Positions 27,011 to 35,853 of a DNA stretch of 64,000 nucleotides are shown here, piece by piece. Below the pieces are notes generated by a model, which made no database searches, was not told the origin of the DNA, and saw nothing but the letters and a program-made list of their open reading frames with translations. This DNA is from Sulfitobacter mediterraneus (GTDB lineage Bacteria; Pseudomonadota; Alphaproteobacteria; Rhodobacterales; Rhodobacteraceae): positions 806,001 through 870,000 of the forward strand of contig NZ_CP069004.1 in the NCBI RefSeq assembly GCF_016801775.1, in the 5' to 3' direction. How positions within the stretch are numbered: the stretch's first letter is position 1; each line of letters starts with the position of its first letter. The translations under genes were made by a program, and so were the position numbers.

Positions 27011-27463
27011 ATGCCAACCCATTCTGAAACCCGCCAATTGCCCTACAGCGCCCAGCAGATGTACAATCTGGTGGCAGATGTGGCGAAATATCCCGAATTC
27101 CTGCCCTGGACCGCCGCTGCACGGATCCGGTCCAACGAGGATCGAGGCGATCATTGGGTGATGGACGCCGATCTGGTGATCAGCTTCAAAGTGTTCCGTG
27201 AGCGATTCACCAGCCGTGTCGTGCTGTGGCCTGACCAGCATAGAATTGACACGGAATATCTGGATGGACCGTTCAAGCACATGCATTCCAATTGGAAATT
27301 CGAGGATGTGCCGGGCGGTTGTGCGGTGCAGTTTCACGTTGATTTCGAGTTTCGCAATGCGATCCTGCAAAAGATCATTGGCGTGGTGTTTAACGAGGCA
27401 ATGCAACGGGTTGTGCGGGCGTTTGAACAACGGGCAGAGGCGCTTTACGGGGCGCAAGGCTGA
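27011..27463 (+). CDS. Coq10/RatA-type START-domain protein
   Basis: This 150-residue polyketide-cyclase/START protein begins THSETRQLPYSAQQMYNLVADVAKYPEFLPW, the hallmark of the Coq10/RatA group. It also has DLVISFKVFRERFTSRV and a C-terminal FNEAMQRVVRAFEQRAE. In bacteria the group has been annotated both as a ubiquinone-binding chaperone and as RatA, proposed to interfere with ribosome assembly. The former is more plausible here because no toxin-antitoxin partner is adjacent. Its stop overlaps the start of the next gene. Confidence 0.9.
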   Translation: MPTHSETRQLPYSAQQMYNLVADVAKYPEFLPWTAAARIRSNEDRGDHWVMDADLVISFKVFRERFTSRVVLWPDQHRIDTEYLDGPFKHMHSNWKFEDVPGGCAVQFHVDFEFRNAILQKIIGVVFNEAMQRVVRAFEQRAEALYGAQG

Positions 27464-28743
27464 TGGACAAAACCATCACGGATCAATTGTTGAAGTTTAG
27501 AAAAGCGGCCGTGCCAGAAGATGCAGTGGCCATGATGCGTCTGTCGCTGTTTGATTGGGCCGCCTGCGGGATTGCCGGTGCGCGGGAGCCTGAGTTCGCC
27601 GATTTTGTGAAGATGCAAAAACGGATGGCCACAGGTCAAAGTACGGTTCTTGGCGGGGGTCACGCGCCTGCGGCCACTGCTGCATTGATCAACGGCACGC
27701 TCAGCCATGCGCTGGATTACGACGACACACATTTTGCCCATATCGGCCATCCCTCCGTGGCGGTTTTGCCTGCGGTCATTGCCCTGGCTGAGGACGTTGG
27801 TGCACCGCTGGACGTGGCGGTGGATGCCGCGGCAGTTGGGGTGGAAAGCTCTATCTTAACAGGGATTTGGCTGGGCCGCGCTCATTACCAGATCGGCTAC
27901 CACCAGACCGCAACGGCGGGTGCTTTCGGGGCCACCATGGGGGCTGCACGGCTGCTTGGGCTGGACAAAGAAGAGCTGCGCCATGCGCTTGGCCTTTGTG
28001 CGAGCATGGCCTCCGGGATTAAGGCGCAGTTCGGCACCATGGCCAAACCGCTCAACGCCGGATTGGCGGCCCGCAGCGGGGTTGAGGCCGCACTTTGGGC
28101 GCAGGGGGGTATGACCGCCGCGCAGGACGGATTGGCCGGACCGCTTGGTTTTGGTGCCACCCATCACGGCGAGGCGGCAGAGATCAAGCCGGGCAAAGGC
28201 ACTTGGCACCTGCTCAGTATAAGCCACAAATTTCACGCTTGCTGTCACGGGCTTCATGCGATGCTTGAGGCGCTCAGCACCGCTGAGATTGACCCCGATC
28301 AAATCGCATCGGTGCATATCCGCACCCATCCGCGCTGGATGTCGGTGTGCAACATCGCGGAACCGACGACGGGTCTCGCGGCCAAGTTCAGCTATGCCCA
28401 GACTGCCGCGATGGCGCTGATAGGCCATGCCACTGGCGCTATTTCAAATTTTACGGACGAGATCACCAAAGAACCGCAAGTGGTTGATCTTAGGTCCAAA
28501 ATAAAGGTCAGCGAAGAAGACCGTCTGAGCGAGACCCAAACAGAGATTTCCGTCAGCCTGGTCGGCGGCGGCATGCGGCGGCTGCGCCATGATCTGATGG
28601 CGCCGATGTCCTTTGAGGACCGCAGCGCGAAGCTGCAACGAAAAACCGCGGACCTGCTCGGGCAGGACCGCGGCGCTTCTTTGTGGGAGGCGGCGCAGGG
28701 CGATGACCTGCGCGCGCTCAGTGATCAACTTGTGATGTCGTAG
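27463..28743 (+). CDS. MmgE/PrpD family protein
   Basis: The family contains 2-methylcitrate dehydratase, cis-aconitate decarboxylase and related enzymes. Signatures seen are AALINGTLSHALDYDDTH, GHPSVAVLPAVIALAE and the mid-protein FGTMAKPLNAGLAARSGV; the C terminus carries SHKFHACCHGLHAMLEAL. At 426 residues it is slightly shorter than PrpD. No prp genes are nearby, so the substrate is unknown. The ATG overlaps the stop of the upstream gene by one base, so the two are translationally coupled. Confidence 0.9.
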   Translation: MDKTITDQLLKFRKAAVPEDAVAMMRLSLFDWAACGIAGAREPEFADFVKMQKRMATGQSTVLGGGHAPAATAALINGTLSHALDYDDTHFAHIGHPSVAVLPAVIALAEDVGAPLDVAVDAAAVGVESSILTGIWLGRAHYQIGYHQTATAGAFGATMGAARLLGLDKEELRHALGLCASMASGIKAQFGTMAKPLNAGLAARSGVEAALWAQGGMTAAQDGLAGPLGFGATHHGEAAEIKPGKGTWHLLSISHKFHACCHGLHAMLEALSTAEIDPDQIASVHIRTHPRWMSVCNIAEPTTGLAAKFSYAQTAAMALIGHATGAISNFTDEITKEPQVVDLRSKIKVSEEDRLSETQTEISVSLVGGGMRRLRHDLMAPMSFEDRSAKLQRKTADLLGQDRGASLWEAAQGDDLRALSDQLVMS

Positions 28744-29906
28744 GCGCGTTCGCCATGAACACTGAGATCCAGACCATTGGTTTCAGTTTCCAAGTCAACA
28801 CGGATCGGCAGGACCGCCTTGCAGACATAGATCAGCACCAGCGTCACAACTGTGGTGAACACCCCGACAATCACCAGAGATCCCAGCTGCGCCGCCCAAG
28901 AGCCCGCCCCCAAGGCAGCAATCATGATCGTCCCAAAGATCCCGCCAACGCCGTGCACGGCAAAGACATCCAATGTGTCGTCAATTTTCACGCGGTTGCG
29001 GATCAGGACAACTGCTTCTTGGCATAGAATCCCGGCCACTGCACCGATCAGCAGCGCCGCCCATGGCCCGACAAACCCGGACGCCGGTGTGATTGAGGCA
29101 AGGCCCGCGATGGTGCCTGTGACAATGCCGACCAAGGAGGCTTTGCCGAACTTGATCCGCTCCCACAGCGCCCAGGACAGGGAGGCCGTTGCCGCGGAGA
29201 TATGCGTGACTGTGATCGCCATCGCCGCGCCGCCATCTGCGGCCAGTTGCGAACCACCGTTGAAACCGAACCACCCGACCCAAAGCATCGCCGCGCCAAT
29301 CATCACCATGCCAGGATTGTGCGGCGGTGTTGTCTGGTTTTTCCGTGGCCCCAGCACCACGGCAAGGATCAATGCGGCCAGACCTGCGGTTTCATGAACC
29401 ACAATCCCGCCAGCAAAGTCCTTGACCCCGGTCTCGCCAAAGATGCCGCCATCGGCCAGCATGCCGCCGCCCCATACCCAATGCACCACAGGCGCATAGC
29501 AGATCAGCATCCAAAGCGCGGAAAACAAAAGCATAAAGCCAAAACCGATACGTTCGACATAGGCGCCCACAATCAGCGCCGGTGTGATGATGGCAAAGGT
29601 CATCTGAAAGGCAAAGAACAAGATCTCGGGCAGGGTGCCAGAAAGGCTGTCTGCGGTGATACCGGCCAGACCCACCTTGGCCAGACCGCCCCAAAGCCCG
29701 CTTTCACCCGGGCCAAAGGCAATGGAATAGCCGACAAAAAACCAAAGCACCGACATCAGACAGGCAATGGCATAACAATGCATAAACACGCTTAGCACAT
29801 TGCGGGATCGGACAAGCCCGCCATAAAACAGGGCCAGCCCCGGCAGGGTCATAAACAAAACGAGGGCGGTGGCGGTCATGATCCACGCAGAATCAGCGGC
29901 GTTCAT
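28725..29906 (-). CDS. amt: Ammonium transporter
   Basis: Amt conducts ammonium across the inner membrane. Eleven hydrophobic helices can be counted, and the paired pore histidines lie in GGIVVHETAGLAA and DVFAVHGVGGIFG. The signature DFAGGIVVHETAGLAAL is diagnostic. The protein has 393 residues from ATG 29906, which is preceded by TTGGAGAGCC. No glnK gene lies in front of it, unlike most amtB operons. The 3' end overlaps the convergent MmgE/PrpD gene by 19 bases. Confidence 0.95.
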   Translation of the reverse strand: MNAADSAWIMTATALVLFMTLPGLALFYGGLVRSRNVLSVFMHCYAIACLMSVLWFFVGYSIAFGPGESGLWGGLAKVGLAGITADSLSGTLPEILFFAFQMTFAIITPALIVGAYVERIGFGFMLLFSALWMLICYAPVVHWVWGGGMLADGGIFGETGVKDFAGGIVVHETAGLAALILAVVLGPRKNQTTPPHNPGMVMIGAAMLWVGWFGFNGGSQLAADGGAAMAITVTHISAATASLSWALWERIKFGKASLVGIVTGTIAGLASITPASGFVGPWAALLIGAVAGILCQEAVVLIRNRVKIDDTLDVFAVHGVGGIFGTIMIAALGAGSWAAQLGSLVIVGVFTTVVTLVLIYVCKAVLPIRVDLETETNGLDLSVHGERAYDITS

Positions 29907-30042
29907 CGGGCTCTCCAACAGAAATTTCAGCTCTGCCCGCAGATTGCGCAGCCCTGCCGCGCAGAACAGCGTTCGCCGCCGATTTTAGGGGCAGTTCTGC
30001 AAGATGACGCGCATTTGGGCGCCCCGTCTGGCCTTTTGCCCA

Positions 30043-30522
30043 TTATTCGGGCAGTTTTTGAAGTTCTTCAAGAAATAGCGCCAAGGCATGATCCCGTGCA
30101 GCCATCCTTACGGCATGACGGCCAAGGGCGCCGAATTCAACGGTTTGGGTCCGGGTGCCACCCTGATGCGCCACGCCAAAACACACACGGCCTTCTGGCT
30201 TGTGCTCTGATCCACCAGGGCCGGCAATGCCGGTGATTGACACCGCCAGCGCAGCCTCAGAGCCGTTTAACGCGCCCTCTGCCATGGCGGCGGCCACGGG
30301 TTCGGAGACCGCTCCAAAATCAGCCAGCACCTGTTCCGGCACACCCAGCAGATCCATTTTGGCTTGATTGGTATAGGTGACAAAGCCCCGGTCAAACATC
30401 GCCGATGACCCCGGCAGATCGGTTAGCGCGGCCGCGACCATGCCCCCCGTACAGCTTTCTGCGCAGCTGAGCATGACCTGCTTTTTTGATGATAATACAA
30501 GGAGTTCAGCGGCGATACTCAT
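30043..30522 (-). CDS. pncC: CinA-family nicotinamide-nucleotide amidohydrolase
   Basis: This stand-alone CinA C-terminal domain of 159 residues has the signatures SCAESCTGGMVAAALTDLPGSS, GAVSEPVAAAMAEGA and SITGIAGPGGSEHKPEGRVCF. PncC deamidates nicotinamide mononucleotide for NAD recycling. Its ATG abuts the TAA of pgpA with no gap, which indicates coupling in the ispDF-pgpA-pncC operon. Confidence 0.93.
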   Translation of the reverse strand: MSIAAELLVLSSKKQVMLSCAESCTGGMVAAALTDLPGSSAMFDRGFVTYTNQAKMDLLGVPEQVLADFGAVSEPVAAAMAEGALNGSEAALAVSITGIAGPGGSEHKPEGRVCFGVAHQGGTRTQTVEFGALGRHAVRMAARDHALALFLEELQKLPE

Positions 30523-31014
30523 TTACATCACGCCATGAAACAGAGCCGCCAGCACCATCACACCGATGGCCGCGAAAACGCCCGCGATCACATCATCCAG
30601 CATCACCCCTAAGGCATCACCGCGCCGGTCCGCCCAGCCGATGATCCAAGGCTTGGTGATATCAAACAGCCGGAACAGCGCAAAGGCTGCAATCCAGCCC
30701 GGCCACATGTTCAGAATGCTGATCCCCAAAGAGCCCGCCGCGTAGCTCAGCGGGATCAGCGCGATCCATTGGCCGATGACCTCGTCCACGACAATCTCGG
30801 AAGGGTCATGATCATCGCTGCCCTTGGTCATCTGCGCCGTGGCCCACCACCCCTTGAGAAAGCCAACGGCGATCCCGATCAGCAGCAAGGGCAAGCCGCC
30901 AATAACGTGCAAAAGCCAACCATAGGGCAGTGCGGCCAGCGATCCCCATGTGCCGGGGGCAGGGCGGATGTATCCGACCCCCATGAATGTGCCAATCAGT
31001 TTTGCAAGTGTCAT
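30523..31014 (-). CDS. pgpA: Phosphatidylglycerophosphatase A
   Basis: PgpA makes phosphatidylglycerol from its phosphate. The family motifs [34 protein letters not shown] and [32 protein letters not shown] are all present, with about four membrane helices. Its start overlaps the ispDF stop in ATGA. Length is 163 residues. Confidence 0.95.
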   Translation of the reverse strand: MTLAKLIGTFMGVGYIRPAPGTWGSLAALPYGWLLHVIGGLPLLLIGIAVGFLKGWWATAQMTKGSDDHDPSEIVVDEVIGQWIALIPLSYAAGSLGISILNMWPGWIAAFALFRLFDITKPWIIGWADRRGDALGVMLDDVIAGVFAAIGVMVLAALFHGVM

Positions 31015-32147
31015 GATTTCACCAATGTTGCTGTGGCCATGCACGCGACCCCTTCGCCCCGACCGGTAAAGCCAAGGCGTTCTGACGTGGTGGCTTTGAC
31101 TGACACGCGGCTCACGTCAATTTCAAGGATATCTGCCATGACTTTACGCATCTCTGCCGCGTGCGGCCCGACTTTCGGATGTTCGCAAATCAGCGTACAA
31201 TCCACATGGGTCAGCACAAAGCCCATCTCGCGGGCCAATCCGGCCGCATGGCGCAGGAACACATGGCTTTCTGCGCCTTTCCACTGTGGATCTGAGGGCG
31301 GAAAATGTTGGCCAATGTCGCCCATCGCCAAGGCGCCATAGATCGCATCGGTCACTGTATGCAGTCCGACATCCGCATCAGAATGCCCCACAAGCCCATG
31401 ATCATGCGGGATTTTCACCCCGCATAGCATTACATTATTGCCGGGTCCAAAGGCATGCACGTCAAAGCCGTTGCCGGTACGAATGTCCATCGCGTTCTCC
31501 AATATGCGCCCCGCACGGGCAAAATCGCCTGCGGTTGTGATCTTGATGTTGTCGGGATCGCCGGGTGTGATCCGCACGGGAATACCATAGGCGCGGGCGA
31601 CCTCCACATCATCGGCGGCAGGGCCCTGATAGGCGGCATGGGCCTGTTTGATCACCGCCAGATCAAACCCTTGTGGTGTCTGCGCGGCAAAAAGGCCGGC
31701 GCGGTCCTGCGGGCCGGTTACATGATGATCCGTGCCGCGCCACAGGGCATCTGTGACGGCCAGACCGGGTGCGGCGGCGCGGGTCTCGGTCAAGGCGGAA
31801 AGCACATCATCAATCACCTGTGCTGAAACACAGGGTCTTGCGGCATCATGGATCAGCACCTGACCGGCTTCGGGCAGCATCGCCAATCCATTGCGCACCG
31901 ATGCCGCCCGGTCCGCGCCTCCCGCGCCCACGATCAGCCCCGGCACGTCAAAACTCTGCGCCAGATGCAGATCATCGGGATGCAGCACAACGGCAATCTG
32001 GTCAATCTTCGGATGGCGGGCGAAGGCCGCGATCGTGTGGTCGATCACCCGCGCGGCGCCAAGCGGCTGCCACTGCTTTGGCAGCGCCCCGCCAACGCGG
32101 GTGCCGCGACCTGCGGCAACGATAAGAGCAGTGATGGTCATAGGCAT
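31011..32147 (-). CDS. ispDF: Bifunctional MEP-pathway enzyme IspDF
   Basis: One polypeptide carries IspD (CDP-ME synthesis) and IspF (cyclodiphosphate formation) of the MEP isoprenoid pathway. IspD occupies about residues 1-220 with the nucleotide-binding [17 protein letters not shown] and HDAARPCVS. IspF occupies the rest with [28 protein letters not shown] and the C-terminal [16 protein letters not shown]. The fusion is normal in alphaproteobacteria. The start is ATG 32147 or 32141; neither has a clear RBS. The length is 378 residues. Confidence 0.96.
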   Translation of the reverse strand: MPMTITALIVAAGRGTRVGGALPKQWQPLGAARVIDHTIAAFARHPKIDQIAVVLHPDDLHLAQSFDVPGLIVGAGGADRAASVRNGLAMLPEAGQVLIHDAARPCVSAQVIDDVLSALTETRAAAPGLAVTDALWRGTDHHVTGPQDRAGLFAAQTPQGFDLAVIKQAHAAYQGPAADDVEVARAYGIPVRITPGDPDNIKITTAGDFARAGRILENAMDIRTGNGFDVHAFGPGNNVMLCGVKIPHDHGLVGHSDADVGLHTVTDAIYGALAMGDIGQHFPPSDPQWKGAESHVFLRHAAGLAREMGFVLTHVDCTLICEHPKVGPHAAEMRKVMADILEIDVSRVSVKATTSERLGFTGRGEGVACMATATLVKS

Positions 32148-32267
32148 GTCCGCTGTTTCATGCTCCTGTCTAGGCAATGGCAGCGGTACAGGCAATCATT
32201 CACCTTGTTGCACAAAATTTAGGCAAATAGGCGCGTGACCCAACGAAAATCTATCTGTTTTAATTGA

Positions 32268-32283
32268 GTAACCGTGGGGTTAC
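32268..32283. promoter_or_regulatory. Palindrome in the dusB-ntrBC promoter region
   Basis: GTAACC-GTGG-GGTTAC is a perfect palindrome with six-base arms, 37 bases before the dusB start codon. It could be an operator or an RNA hairpin in the leader of the dusB-ntrBC transcript. The divergent ispDF gene starts 121 bases away. I cannot assign a binding protein; it does not match the NtrC consensus. Confidence 0.4.
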
Positions 32284-32319
32284 CGCTAAACCCGTCACAA
32301 CTGCACAAGGATTAAGCAC

Positions 32320-33306
32320 ATGCGCCCGCCGGTCTGGCCCATAGATCTCAACCCGCCGGTTTTCCTCGCTCCGATGGCTGGAATCACCGATTTGCCCTAC
32401 CGGACCTTGGTGGCACGCTTTGGCGCGGGTCTTGTTGTGTCAGAAATGGTCGCCAGCCAGGAACTGCTGTCGCGCCGCCCCGGCACCCGTGAAAAGGCGG
32501 AACTGGGGCTGGGGGTCGAAGGCACATCTGTCCAGATCGCCGGCCGCGAGGCTGCGCCCATGGCGGAGGCCGCCCGCATGATCGAAGCACAGGGCGCGCG
32601 GCTGATCGATATCAACATGGGATGCCCTGCGAAAAAGGTAACGCAAGGCGCCTCCGGTTCGGCCCTGATGAAAACACCAGATCACGCGCTGCGCCTGATT
32701 GAGGCGGTGGTGGAGGCCGTCAATGTGCCTGTCACCCTGAAAACCCGTCTGGGTTGGGATGATCAGATGCTCAATGCCCCGGATATTGCCCGCCGCGCCG
32801 AGAGTGCGGGCATTAAGATGATCACCATTCACGGGCGCACCCGGTGCCAGTTTTACAAAGGCAGCGCCGATTGGCAGGCGATCCGCGCGGTGCGCGAGGC
32901 GGTTGATATTCCGGTGGTGGCCAATGGCGACATCACCAGCGCCAATGCGGCAAAACAGGCGTTGGATCAATCCGGTGCGGATGGGGTGATGATCGGACGC
33001 GGTGCGCAGGGGCGGCCTTGGGTGTTGGCCGAGATCAGTCATGCGCTTTTTGGCACGCCGGCGCCTGACATTCCCTTGGGTGATGCCTTTGCCGCGATGG
33101 TAGAAGAACACTACGATGAGATGCTTCGGTTTTATGGTGCTGATCTGGGTGGGCGCGTCGCCCGCAAACACCTGGGCTGGTATATGGACACCTGCGCCAC
33201 GCCGAACGCCCTGCGCCGCGACGTGTTAACCAGGAAAGACCCGAAACAAACCAAAGGTTTGATCCGTCAGGCCATGCAACTTGGCGCGGGGGCACAGGCG
33301 GCATGA
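32320..33306 (+). CDS. dusB: tRNA-dihydrouridine synthase B (NifR3 type)
   Basis: DusB reduces uridines in tRNA with FMN and NADPH. The FMN barrel begins with VFLAPMAGITDLPYR, the catalytic cysteine is Cys102 in DINMGCPAKKVTQGASGSAL, and phosphate-binding VMIGRGAQGRPW is present near residue 230. Length is 328 residues. In Rhodobacter this gene is nifR3, first in the nifR3-ntrB-ntrC operon, and that order is exactly reproduced here. Its stop overlaps the ntrB start in ATGA. Confidence 0.96.
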   Translation: MRPPVWPIDLNPPVFLAPMAGITDLPYRTLVARFGAGLVVSEMVASQELLSRRPGTREKAELGLGVEGTSVQIAGREAAPMAEAARMIEAQGARLIDINMGCPAKKVTQGASGSALMKTPDHALRLIEAVVEAVNVPVTLKTRLGWDDQMLNAPDIARRAESAGIKMITIHGRTRCQFYKGSADWQAIRAVREAVDIPVVANGDITSANAAKQALDQSGADGVMIGRGAQGRPWVLAEISHALFGTPAPDIPLGDAFAAMVEEHYDEMLRFYGADLGGRVARKHLGWYMDTCATPNALRRDVLTRKDPKQTKGLIRQAMQLGAGAQAA

Positions 33307-34376
33307 GCCATGATCGCAACATCTGGGTATCATTGCCCGTTCCGGCCATTCTGATTGAGCCAGACGACAGCATCGAAGATATCAATCCCGCCGCCGAGGG
33401 TTTTTTGAACCTTTCGGCAAAATCGGTGATCGGCGTGCCGGTGTGGGACATTATCGCGGTCAATGACCCGCTGGAGGATGCCTTTGACCGCGCACGCGCC
33501 AGTGGCACGCCACTGTTTGTCAATGACGTCGATGTGGGGTCCGGCCAGCGGGCGCCTTTGCAATCGGCCCTGCAGATCGCACCGCTCAGCGGGGCGGAGG
33601 GGCATATGCTGATGATGATCTCGCCGCGTGAACTGGCCGGGCGGATGACCCAGAACCACTCTGTGAAATCCGCCGCCAAATCGGCGATTGGCATGGCCGA
33701 AATGCTGGCCCATGAGATCAAGAACCCGCTGGCCGGGATCACCGGCGCAGCGCAGCTTCTGTCAATGAACCTGCCCGCAGATGAGCTGGAGCTGACCGAT
33801 CTGATCGTCGCGGAAAGCCGCCGGATCGTAAAATTGCTGGAACAGGTTGAACAGTTCGGAAACCTCAACCCGCCGCAACGGCAGGCGGTGAACCTGCATG
33901 ACGTGCTGGACCGCGCGCGGCGCTCTGCCTTGCTGGGCTTTGGCGCCCAGATGAAAATCATCGAAGACTACGACCCTTCATTGCCCATGGCACTTGGCGA
34001 TAAGGACCAACTGCTGCAAGTGGTTCTGAACCTTCTCAAAAACGCCTCCGAAGCCGCCGGAGAGGGCGGCGGCACCATCCGTCTGCGCAGCTACTTCGAA
34101 CATTCATTCCGTCTGCGCCGCGCCGATGGCACCGGTCAGGCGCTGCCGCTGCAAATCGAGATCATCGATGACGGTCCGGGCCTTCCGGATCACATCAAGG
34201 GCGATGTCTTTGATCCCTTTGTCTCGGGCCGTGAAAACGGCACCGGGCTGGGCCTTGCTTTGGTCAGCAAGATCATTTCCGAACATGACGGCTGGATTTC
34301 GGTAACTTCGGTGCCCGGGCAGACGGTATTCCGCATCTCACTGCCCCGCGCAGCCGCACAGAAAGAAGAGGAATAA
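33303..34376 (+). CDS. ntrB: Nitrogen sensor histidine kinase NtrB
   Basis: NtrB phosphorylates NtrC when nitrogen is limiting, under PII control. An N-terminal PAS domain (about residues 5-110) is followed by the dimerisation helix with phospho-acceptor His137 in [20 protein letters not shown]. The HATPase domain shows [11 protein letters not shown] (N box), IDDGPGLP (G1) and [14 protein letters not shown] (G2). There is no membrane segment, so it is cytosolic. The length is 357 residues. It is two bases upstream of ntrC. Confidence 0.96.
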   Translation: MSHDRNIWVSLPVPAILIEPDDSIEDINPAAEGFLNLSAKSVIGVPVWDIIAVNDPLEDAFDRARASGTPLFVNDVDVGSGQRAPLQSALQIAPLSGAEGHMLMMISPRELAGRMTQNHSVKSAAKSAIGMAEMLAHEIKNPLAGITGAAQLLSMNLPADELELTDLIVAESRRIVKLLEQVEQFGNLNPPQRQAVNLHDVLDRARRSALLGFGAQMKIIEDYDPSLPMALGDKDQLLQVVLNLLKNASEAAGEGGGTIRLRSYFEHSFRLRRADGTGQALPLQIEIIDDGPGLPDHIKGDVFDPFVSGRENGTGLGLALVSKIISEHDGWISVTSVPGQTVFRISLPRAAAQKEEE

Positions 34377-34378
34377 CC

Positions 34379-35752
34379 ATGGATGGCACGGTATTGGTCG
34401 CCGATGACGATCGCACAATCCGCACGGTCTTGACGCAAGCCCTGACGCGGGCGGGTTGCAAGGTTCATGCCACCTCAAGCCTGACCACGCTGATGCGCTG
34501 GGTCGGAGAGGGCAAAGGCGATGTGGTGATCACGGATGTGGCGATGCCGGATGGCAACGGTTTGGAAATGCTGCCCAAAATATCGGCGGACAGGCCCGGA
34601 TTGCCGGTGATCGTGATCTCGGCGCAAAACACCATCATGACCGCGATCAAGGCCGCAGAGGCCGAGGCGTTTGACTACCTGCCCAAACCCTTTGATCTGC
34701 CTGATCTGATGAAGCGCACGGCGCGGGCGCTGGAGAAAGGCGGCGCAGCCCCACGGGCAACCGCCAGCAAAGCGCCGGAAGAAGACCGTGATGATCTGCC
34801 GCTGATTGGCCGAACCCCGGTGATGCAGGCGCTTTACCGGCTGGTGGCGCGGGTGATGAACACCGATTTGCCGGTTCTGATCTGGGGGGAAAGCGGCACG
34901 GGTAAGTCTTTGATCGGAAAGGCTATCCATGACTTCTCTGATCGTCGCAACTTGCCCTTTGTCACGGTCACGGGCACCGAGTTGGTGGATATTGACGCTC
35001 CTGCACGGCTGCTGGCCAAGGTGCGCGGCGGCACGTTGTTGATTGACGAGATCGCCGATATCCCACCCGAGGTGCAGGCGCGTATTTCGCGGATGATGGA
35101 TGCGCCGGGCGAATACAGCCCGCGGTTTCTGGCCACCAGCCAATCGGATCTGGCCGCCGCGATGAAAGAGGGCAAATTGCGCCGCGATCTTTATTATCGC
35201 CTGTCCGGTGCGACCTTGCACGTGCCAACCCTGCGCGACCGCGTCGAAGACATCCCGCTCTTGGCCGACCATTTCCTGAAACAGGCCGAAGACAGCGGTC
35301 TGGGGGTTCTGCGCCAATTGTCCGATGCCGCCGCTAAGGTGTTGTCCAACTACGCCTGGCCCGGCAATGTGCGTCAACTGGAACATGCGATGCGGCAGCT
35401 TGCCCTGACCAGCCGCGCCAGTGAGGTCAGCCAGACGGAGGCTGAACAAGTGCTTGGCGCCCAGCCCACAAGCGAGCCCTTACGGGCCCATGCCAGCACC
35501 GAACGACTGGGCGCCAGCGTGGAACGGCATCTGCGCCGCTATTTCGATCAACACGGAAATATGTTGCCGCCGCCCGGCCTCTATGCGCGGATCCTGCGCG
35601 AAGTTGAAGCACCGTTGATCGAAATTGCCCTTGGTGCGACCGCCGGAAATCAGGCAAAATGCGCCGATCTGCTGGGCATCAACCGAAATACATTGCGCAA
35701 GAAAATCACCGACCTCGATATAGAGGTGACACGGGGCCGCAAAATGATGTAA
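34379..35752 (+). CDS. ntrC: Nitrogen response regulator NtrC, GAFTGA-less
   Basis: The receiver domain has phosphorylation site Asp53 ([13 protein letters not shown]). The AAA+ domain has Walker [18 protein letters not shown] and Walker [18 protein letters not shown]. The stretch that normally carries the sigma54-contacting GAFTGA loop is deleted: [19 protein letters not shown] leads straight into Walker B. This matches Rhodobacter capsulatus NtrC, which works with the housekeeping RNA polymerase. The C-terminal Fis-like helix-turn-helix ends [14 protein letters not shown]. Length is 457 residues. Confidence 0.96.
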   Translation: MDGTVLVADDDRTIRTVLTQALTRAGCKVHATSSLTTLMRWVGEGKGDVVITDVAMPDGNGLEMLPKISADRPGLPVIVISAQNTIMTAIKAAEAEAFDYLPKPFDLPDLMKRTARALEKGGAAPRATASKAPEEDRDDLPLIGRTPVMQALYRLVARVMNTDLPVLIWGESGTGKSLIGKAIHDFSDRRNLPFVTVTGTELVDIDAPARLLAKVRGGTLLIDEIADIPPEVQARISRMMDAPGEYSPRFLATSQSDLAAAMKEGKLRRDLYYRLSGATLHVPTLRDRVEDIPLLADHFLKQAEDSGLGVLRQLSDAAAKVLSNYAWPGNVRQLEHAMRQLALTSRASEVSQTEAEQVLGAQPTSEPLRAHASTERLGASVERHLRRYFDQHGNMLPPPGLYARILREVEAPLIEIALGATAGNQAKCADLLGINRNTLRKKITDLDIEVTRGRKMM

Positions 35753-35853
35753 AACCGCCACATAACCGTGGCCATCGGGTATCACGCCGGATCAGGACCA
35801 CAAAATATGGCGGTTGGTGCCGATGCGCACCACATCATGAGTGAGGGCAACGG

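Noticed and set aside
27011-27463. RatA toxin of a toxin-antitoxin system
   Set aside because: No antitoxin-like partner is adjacent and the next gene is an MmgE/PrpD enzyme; the Coq10-type reading is more consistent.
30043-30522. CinA competence-type full-length gene
   Set aside because: Only the C-terminal amidohydrolase domain is present, so it is the stand-alone PncC form and not evidence of competence.
32148-32319. NtrC-type binding site (TGCAC-N-GTGCA) before dusB
   Set aside because: A TTGCAC half-site near 32210 exists, but no matching second half at the right spacing was found.
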